A stretch of DNA of 23,698 nt from RGIG7213 sp045540335 (GTDB taxonomy: Bacteria; Bacillota; Clostridia; Oscillospirales; CAG-272): the NCBI GenBank assembly GCA_045540335.1, contig JAZQHC010000043.1, positions 1 through 23,698 of the forward strand. The letters run 5' to 3'. Position 1 is the first letter of the stretch. Every line of letters begins with the position of its first letter. The notes under the pieces were generated by a model that saw only the letters and a program-made list of their open reading frames with translations, had not been told where the DNA came from and did no database searches. Of this stretch, positions 23,631 to 23,698 are shown one piece after another. The translations under genes and the position numbers were made by a program.

Positions 23631-23698
<68 letters not shown>

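Overview
The window looks like a chromosomal segment of an uncultured Clostridia-type Bacillota, probably a gut anaerobe. The evidence is: Firmicutes-like rpoBC/str gene order, a 156-residue S7, an S12 with the Gram-positive insertion, an L7Ae/YbxF-type protein before rpsL, strong sigma-A promoters with 17-bp spacers and often an extended -10 TGn, and AT-rich intergenic DNA. This assignment is inference from gene content; no 16S sequence is present.

Layout. Nearly all genes are on the minus strand. Reading the minus strand from the right end: the 3' end of a 5S rRNA, tRNA-Asn(GUU), a broken second copy of the 3' part of tRNA-Asn with palindromic DNA beside it (23235-23418), an XRE-type regulator, a retron (structured ncRNA plus reverse transcriptase), an intergenic stretch with a degenerate short repeat, a membrane metallophosphoesterase, and a coiled-coil protein of unknown function. 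Next is a plus-strand LysR regulator divergent from a three-gene ABC importer (lipoprotein, permease, ATPase). Then come rpoB and rpoC, a secreted membrane-anchored GDPD-like protein that has lost its catalytic residues, and the str operon (L7Ae-like protein, rpsL, rpsG, fusA), which runs off the left edge.

How the parts work together. rpoB-rpoC starts from its own promoter, and the str operon has another one. The GDPD-like gene sits between them behind a GC-rich intergenic element, where many Firmicutes have rpoC followed directly by the L7Ae gene. The importer resembles the COG2984/4120/1101 family, some members of which bind aromatic amino acids. The adjacent LysR protein may control it, and a dyad of T-N11-A type lies at the lysR start.

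Most interesting system. A complete-looking retron lies at 20541-21745. It has a promoter with a perfect -10, a roughly 246-nt ncRNA flanked by a 10-bp perfect a1/a2 inverted repeat and containing several stems, and a 299-residue RT with NAxxH, YCDD and VTG motifs. No known effector gene follows it. It lies in an rRNA/tRNA-adjacent region with signs of rearrangement.
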